Positions 30,078 to 33,929 of a DNA stretch of 33,929 bases are shown in pieces (position 1 is the first letter of the stretch; every line of letters begins with the position of its first letter). The notes beneath the pieces are model-generated. The model had not been told where the DNA came from. It saw only the letters and a program-made list of their open reading frames with translations, and did no database searches. Source of the stretch: an uncultured Sulfurovum sp. (GTDB taxonomy: Bacteria > Campylobacterota > Campylobacteria > Campylobacterales > Sulfurovaceae); assembly GCA_902727905.1 (NCBI GenBank), contig CACVAR010000149.1, positions 1 to 33,929 on the forward strand. The letters run 5' to 3'. Position numbers and translations under genes: made by a program.

Positions 30078-32465
30078 TTATTGACACCCAACACATTCCA
30101 TAGAACGGTCCTCTACATCATTAGAAGTTTCAGGAGATTGGCTTCTTAGATAATAAGTTGACTTTAGTCCAAACTTCCAAGCATTCATGTAAATCTCATT
30201 TAAGTACTTACCAGATGCTTTGTCAAGTGTAATGAAAATGTTAAGCGACTGACCTTGGTCAATCCACTTTTGTCTAATGGCTCCAGCTTTAACCAAAACA
30301 TTTTGATCAAGGTCATACGCAGGAGTATAATAGTTCCACGTGTCAGCTGACAACTTTGGTGCACATACAGGAATGAGTCCTGACAAATTCTCTTCAAACC
30401 ATTTACGTTTGTAAACCGGCTCAATGGCTTGTGTTGTTCCTGTCAAGATAGAGATTGACGAAGTTGGAGCAACAGCCATGAGGTAACCATTACGCATTCC
30501 ATCGGTTTTTACTTTTTCTTTCAACTTTGCCCAGTCATGGGTGTAACCAAAAAGTCCACCACGTTCAACAAGTTTACATGCCTCTTCACTTGCATTGTCA
30601 ATAGGGAAGATTCCTTTTGACCAATCTGAACCTTCATAAGTAGGGTACTGACCTTTTTCAATGGCTAAGTCAGATGAAGACTTAATAGCATAGTAAGAAA
30701 CAGACTCCATCACTTCATCTACTTTGTAGAAATGTTCGTTTGAACCCCATGCTATACTTTCTTCAGCCAACATTTGTGCTTCACCCATGACCCCTAAACC
30801 AATAGAACGAGATTTTTGGTTTGTCTTTTTCACTTTTGCCAATGGATAAAAGTTTAAGTCAATAACATTGTCAAGCATTCTAACAGCTGTTGGTACGACT
30901 CTAGCAATGTCTTCATTAGTATGAATCTTAGAAAGGTTAATTGACGCTAAGTTACAAACGGCTGTATCACCATCTGTTTTCTCTTTGTCAACCATCCAAA
31001 CTTGTTTACCATTTAGTGTGTCAAGTGCTGTAACTTTTTTAGCTGGCTTTGTCATACCATTACCAACCGTTAACATCTCATCTTCTTCATATACTTCAAC
31101 TGAACCGTCATCATATGTCAACTGAATCTTATAATGGTTCGGTGCTGTATTTTGAAAAATCTCAGTACAAAGATTTGAAGATCTAATAATGCCTGCATGT
31201 TTATTAGGATTAGATCGGTTAGCTGTGTCTTTAAATGTCAAGAATGGGTTTCCTGTTTCAAAGTATGAACGTAAAATCTCTTTCCATAAGCCTTTAGCAG
31301 AAATAGTTTCTCTCGCAATGTTATCTGTACCTGATTCAAGTTCTAAGTAACGTGCTTCAAACTCTTCACCATACATGTCTGTCAGCTCTCTTACTTCGTA
31401 TGGGTCAAACAGCGTCCATGTAGCATCTTCTTCTACTCTTTTCATAAAGAGGTCATTTAGCCATAACGCAGGGAAGAGGTCATGCGCTCTTCTTCGTTCT
31501 TCACCAGAGTTCTTTTTAAGGTCAAGGAAGTCACGTACATCAATATGCCAAGGCTCAATGTAAACAGCAATAGCCCCTTTACGCGTTCCAAGTTGGTCAA
31601 CAGCAATGGCAACGTCATTGGCAATCTTTAAGAAGGGTACAATTCCACCTGCTGCATGTTTGTGTCCATCAATATATGAACCCATACCACGAACCTGTGA
31701 CCAGTCCCAACCAATACCACCACCAAACTTAGAAAGCAATGCCATCTCTTTGTAAACATCAAATATACCTTCAATGTTGTCAGTTGACGAACCAATGTAA
31801 CATGATGACAACTGATGTCTAGGTGTACGTGCATTTGACAAGGTTGGTGTTGCAGCCATTACTTCAAACTTTGACAAAATGTCGTAAAACTTCTTTGCCC
31901 ATGTTTGACAATCAAACTCGTTTTGAGCCAAGAACATAGCAACACCCATAAAAAGCTGCTGAGGAAGCTCTATGGGGCTTCCTTCGCTGTCTTTAAGTAA
32001 ATAACGATCATAAAGTGTACGTATACCAAGGTAGTTAAATTGTAAATCTCTTTCAGGTACTAAATAATCATTTAAATCATCAAGGTCATACTTGTCTTTA
32101 AGCCCAAGAAGAATTCTACCTTCAGCCTCTCCTTTTTCAAAATACTTGCTCAAGTGGAAATAAGGTGTACCTTTAATACCACCAACATTCCGTCCTACTT
32201 TATGATACAAGTCATAAAGAAAAAGTCGAGAAGCAACAAAAGTCCAGTTAGGCTTATCAATATCAATCTTGTCAACAGCTGTTTTAATAAGCGTCTGTTG
32301 AATGTTCTCAGAAGTCATCATATCTTGAAACTGTAAATTGGCGTCAACTTCCAGCTCACTTTGACTTACACCCTCTAAACCTTCTACCGAAGATGAAGTG
32401 TTTTTTTGAATTTTTGTGATATCTAAAGTCTCAACACGACCATTTCTTTTTACAATTCTTATCAT
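30078..32465 (-). CDS. nrdA: Ribonucleoside-diphosphate reductase, class Ia large subunit
   Basis: 795 aa. N-terminal ATP-cone (MIRIVKRNGRVETLDITKIQ...), then the ten-stranded barrel: SSCYIG with the first redox Cys, FGGGIGWDW, NLCTEI with the radical Cys and Glu, CNLASINL with the second redox Cys, STYYLR with the radical-transfer Tyr pair, and a C-terminal CVGC for thioredoxin exchange. It reduces NDPs to dNDPs and needs NrdB, encoded elsewhere. 71 residues separate NLC from CNL, against 23 in E. coli as I recall, so about 48 residues are inserted next to the active site; I believe this is typical of Campylobacterota. AAGGAG precedes ATG 32465. Same strand and order as purB-nrdA in Campylobacter. 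Confidence 0.95.
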   Translation of the reverse strand: MIRIVKRNGRVETLDITKIQKNTSSSVEGLEGVSQSELEVDANLQFQDMMTSENIQQTLIKTAVDKIDIDKPNWTFVASRLFLYDLYHKVGRNVGGIKGTPYFHLSKYFEKGEAEGRILLGLKDKYDLDDLNDYLVPERDLQFNYLGIRTLYDRYLLKDSEGSPIELPQQLFMGVAMFLAQNEFDCQTWAKKFYDILSKFEVMAATPTLSNARTPRHQLSSCYIGSSTDNIEGIFDVYKEMALLSKFGGGIGWDWSQVRGMGSYIDGHKHAAGGIVPFLKIANDVAIAVDQLGTRKGAIAVYIEPWHIDVRDFLDLKKNSGEERRRAHDLFPALWLNDLFMKRVEEDATWTLFDPYEVRELTDMYGEEFEARYLELESGTDNIARETISAKGLWKEILRSYFETGNPFLTFKDTANRSNPNKHAGIIRSSNLCTEIFQNTAPNHYKIQLTYDDGSVEVYEEDEMLTVGNGMTKPAKKVTALDTLNGKQVWMVDKEKTDGDTAVCNLASINLSKIHTNEDIARVVPTAVRMLDNVIDLNFYPLAKVKKTNQKSRSIGLGVMGEAQMLAEESIAWGSNEHFYKVDEVMESVSYYAIKSSSDLAIEKGQYPTYEGSDWSKGIFPIDNASEEACKLVERGGLFGYTHDWAKLKEKVKTDGMRNGYLMAVAPTSSISILTGTTQAIEPVYKRKWFEENLSGLIPVCAPKLSADTWNYYTPAYDLDQNVLVKAGAIRQKWIDQGQSLNIFITLDKASGKYLNEIYMNAWKFGLKSTYYLRSQSPETSNDVEDRSMECVGCQ

Positions 32466-32572
32466 ATAACTTCTCCTTGATTGTCTATATTATCTTACTT
32501 AAAATTTACTTTATTATTTGTTAAATATTATTATTTATTATTTATTAAAATTATTTATCTCTATTTAATAAC

Positions 32573-32645
32573 ATTGGCTAAAATGAACTTTACAAACTCG
32601 AAACAATATTAACATTAACTAGCTGTAATATCAAGTTTAGCCAAT
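32573..32645. other. Inverted repeat in the purB-nrdA gap
   Basis: ATTGGCTAAA (32573-32582) and TTTAGCCAAT (32636-32645) are perfect 10-base arms 53 bases apart. This may be the purB terminator region or flank a control site; the remaining 90 bases before nrdA are AT-rich and probably hold its promoter. No canonical NrdR box was seen. Confidence 0.35.
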
Positions 32646-32655
32646 ATAGTATCTT

Positions 32656-33929
32656 TTACTTAAAAACTCTTTTAAAAATTGCATCTACGTTTTTCGTATA
32701 GTAGTCATAGTTAAAACACTCTCTAATTTGTTCTTCAGAAAGTGAGTTTCTTAACTCTTCATCGGCTAGTAAGTGACCTAAGTATAATGACTCACCTTCT
32801 TCATTGACCGTTGGCTTTCCTTCTTTAATCTCTTCCCAAACTTTCATGGCATTTCTCTGTACGATTCTATAAGCATCTTCTCTTGATACTCCTTGAAGAG
32901 GTAATTCAAGTAATACTCTTTGAGAAAATACCAATCCACCTGTTAGGTTCAAGTTTTTCATCATGTTCTCTGGCATTACCGTTAAGTTCGCAATAACATT
33001 GTTCATACGGTGCATCATAAAGTTAGTCGTAATGAATGCATCTGGCAACCAAAAACGCTCAGTAGATGAATGAGAAATATCTCTCTCATGCCATAATGCA
33101 ACATTTTCCATCGCTGGGTTTGCATAGGCTCTAATCATTCTTGCTAAACCTGTAATGTTCTCAGTCAAAATAGGGTTTCTTTTATGAGGCATTGCCGATG
33201 AACCCTTTTGACCTTTTGCAAAGAACTCTTCTGCTTCGTATACTTCGGTTCTTTGTAAGTGTCTTACTTGTACAGCAAACTTTTCAATAGAAGAAGCCAT
33301 GGTTGCCAATGCAGTTGCAAGTCTTGCGTATCTGTCTCTGTGTACCACTTGGTTTGAACATGGCTCAGGTTTTAACCCTAACTCTGCCATTGCATACTCT
33401 TCAAGTTCAAGTGGTGCATGGGCAAAGTTACCCATAGCACCAGAGATTTGACCGACGGCAATAACATCCATGGTCTGCTCTAAGTTCAGTAAATGTCTTG
33501 CCATTTCGTCATACCATACTGCTAAGGTTAAACCAAAAGTAATAGGCTCTCCATGAATACCATGTGATCTTCCTACCATAAGTGTCATCTTATGTTCTTC
33601 AGCTCTTTTCTTAATAGACTCCATAAGCATTTTTGTGTCAGCAATGATAATTTCCAATGAAGCTTTCATTTGAAGTGCCACACCTGTGTCAACAGCATCA
33701 GAAGAGGTCATACCATAGTGAAACCATCTTGACTCTTCACCCAATGATTCTGAAACAGAAGTATTAAACGCAATAAGGTCATGTCGCGTAACTGCTTCAA
33801 TCTCTTCGATTCGCTCAACTGAGAAAGTTGCATTTTTAACAATCTTGTCTGCATCTTCTTGAGGAATTTTTCCAAGCTTCGCCCAAGCTTTTACAGCTGC
33901 TTTTTCAACTTCAAGCCATGCTGCGTATC
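32656..33929 (-). CDS. purB: Adenylosuccinate lyase, N-terminus cut by the window edge
   Basis: 423 codons and the stop are visible; the frame is open through 33929, so the apparent ATG at 33744 is internal. About 15-20 N-terminal residues are missing (the visible part starts YAAWLEVEKAA). The fumarase/aspartase signature SSAMPHKRNP is present, as are MTSSDAVDTG and the catalytic-His region VGRSHGIHGEP. It catalyses cleavage of SAICAR and adenylosuccinate to fumarate plus AICAR or AMP in purine synthesis. Followed on the same strand by nrdA after a 190-base gap, a housekeeping nucleotide-synthesis neighbourhood. Confidence 0.95.
   Translation of the reverse strand, partial: YAAWLEVEKAAVKAWAKLGKIPQEDADKIVKNATFSVERIEEIEAVTRHDLIAFNTSVSESLGEESRWFHYGMTSSDAVDTGVALQMKASLEIIIADTKMLMESIKKRAEEHKMTLMVGRSHGIHGEPITFGLTLAVWYDEMARHLLNLEQTMDVIAVGQISGAMGNFAHAPLELEEYAMAELGLKPEPCSNQVVHRDRYARLATALATMASSIEKFAVQVRHLQRTEVYEAEEFFAKGQKGSSAMPHKRNPILTENITGLARMIRAYANPAMENVALWHERDISHSSTERFWLPDAFITTNFMMHRMNNVIANLTVMPENMMKNLNLTGGLVFSQRVLLELPLQGVSREDAYRIVQRNAMKVWEEIKEGKPTVNEEGESLYLGHLLADEELRNSLSEEQIRECFNYDYYTKNVDAIFKRVFK

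Noticed and set aside
33656..33744. Start of purB at ATG 33744
   Set aside because: The frame stays open to the window edge and the upstream residues match adenylosuccinate lyase, so this Met is internal.

Overview
The window looks like chromosome of a low-GC Campylobacterota (epsilonproteobacterium), probably free-living (Sulfurimonas/Sulfurovum/Arcobacter-like; genus not resolvable by eye). Evidence: a purB-nrdA pair as in Campylobacter, an NrdA with an extra segment between its active-site cysteines, histidine kinases with the HQWRQPLN H-box common in this phylum, and a carboxy(nor)spermidine-decarboxylase-like gene.

Layout. 1-121: end of an IS1-like insertion sequence running off the left edge; it has cut into the 3' end of a small membrane-protein gene. 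102-2494 (minus): tetR, ABC1/UbiB-type kinase, small membrane protein, one operon. 2733-4753 (plus): CAP-domain protein and SpoU rRNA/tRNA methyltransferase. 5011-6981: ADP-ribosylglycohydrolase-like protein with altered metal-site motifs, a small membrane protein, and a group-II truncated haemoglobin. 7205-9357 (plus): two DUF4178/zinc-ribbon proteins and a tiny Gly/Ser/Tyr-tailed protein. 9372-19698: a signalling block with two stand-alone receiver proteins, each overlapping a partner gene (a LysR effector domain without DNA-binding domain; a TerB-like helical protein), and two giant convergent paralogues that fuse CheB, CheR, a heptad coiled coil, PAS regions and a histidine kinase. 19965-22755 (plus): DUF350, membrane-fused spermidine-synthase-like and NspC-like genes. 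22747-29801 (minus): type III restriction-modification operon mod-rhuM-fic-res, with tandem palindromic repeats between fic and res. 30078-33929 (minus): housekeeping nrdA and partial purB.

The most interesting content is (a) the DUF4178 genes and the DUF350/SpeE-like/NspC-like operon, which may be two halves of one envelope or polyamine system separated by the signalling block. Here a PLP decarboxylase sits where an AdoMet decarboxylase would be expected, so the pair could make a polyamine by aminocarboxypropyl transfer followed by decarboxylation. (b) The two-kinase/two-receiver module, whose convergent kinases share a 65-bp near-perfect inverted repeat over the H-box. (c) The Fic/RhuM-carrying type III RM operon. 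No tRNA, rRNA or CRISPR array was seen, and no gene-free stretch exceeds 300 bases.
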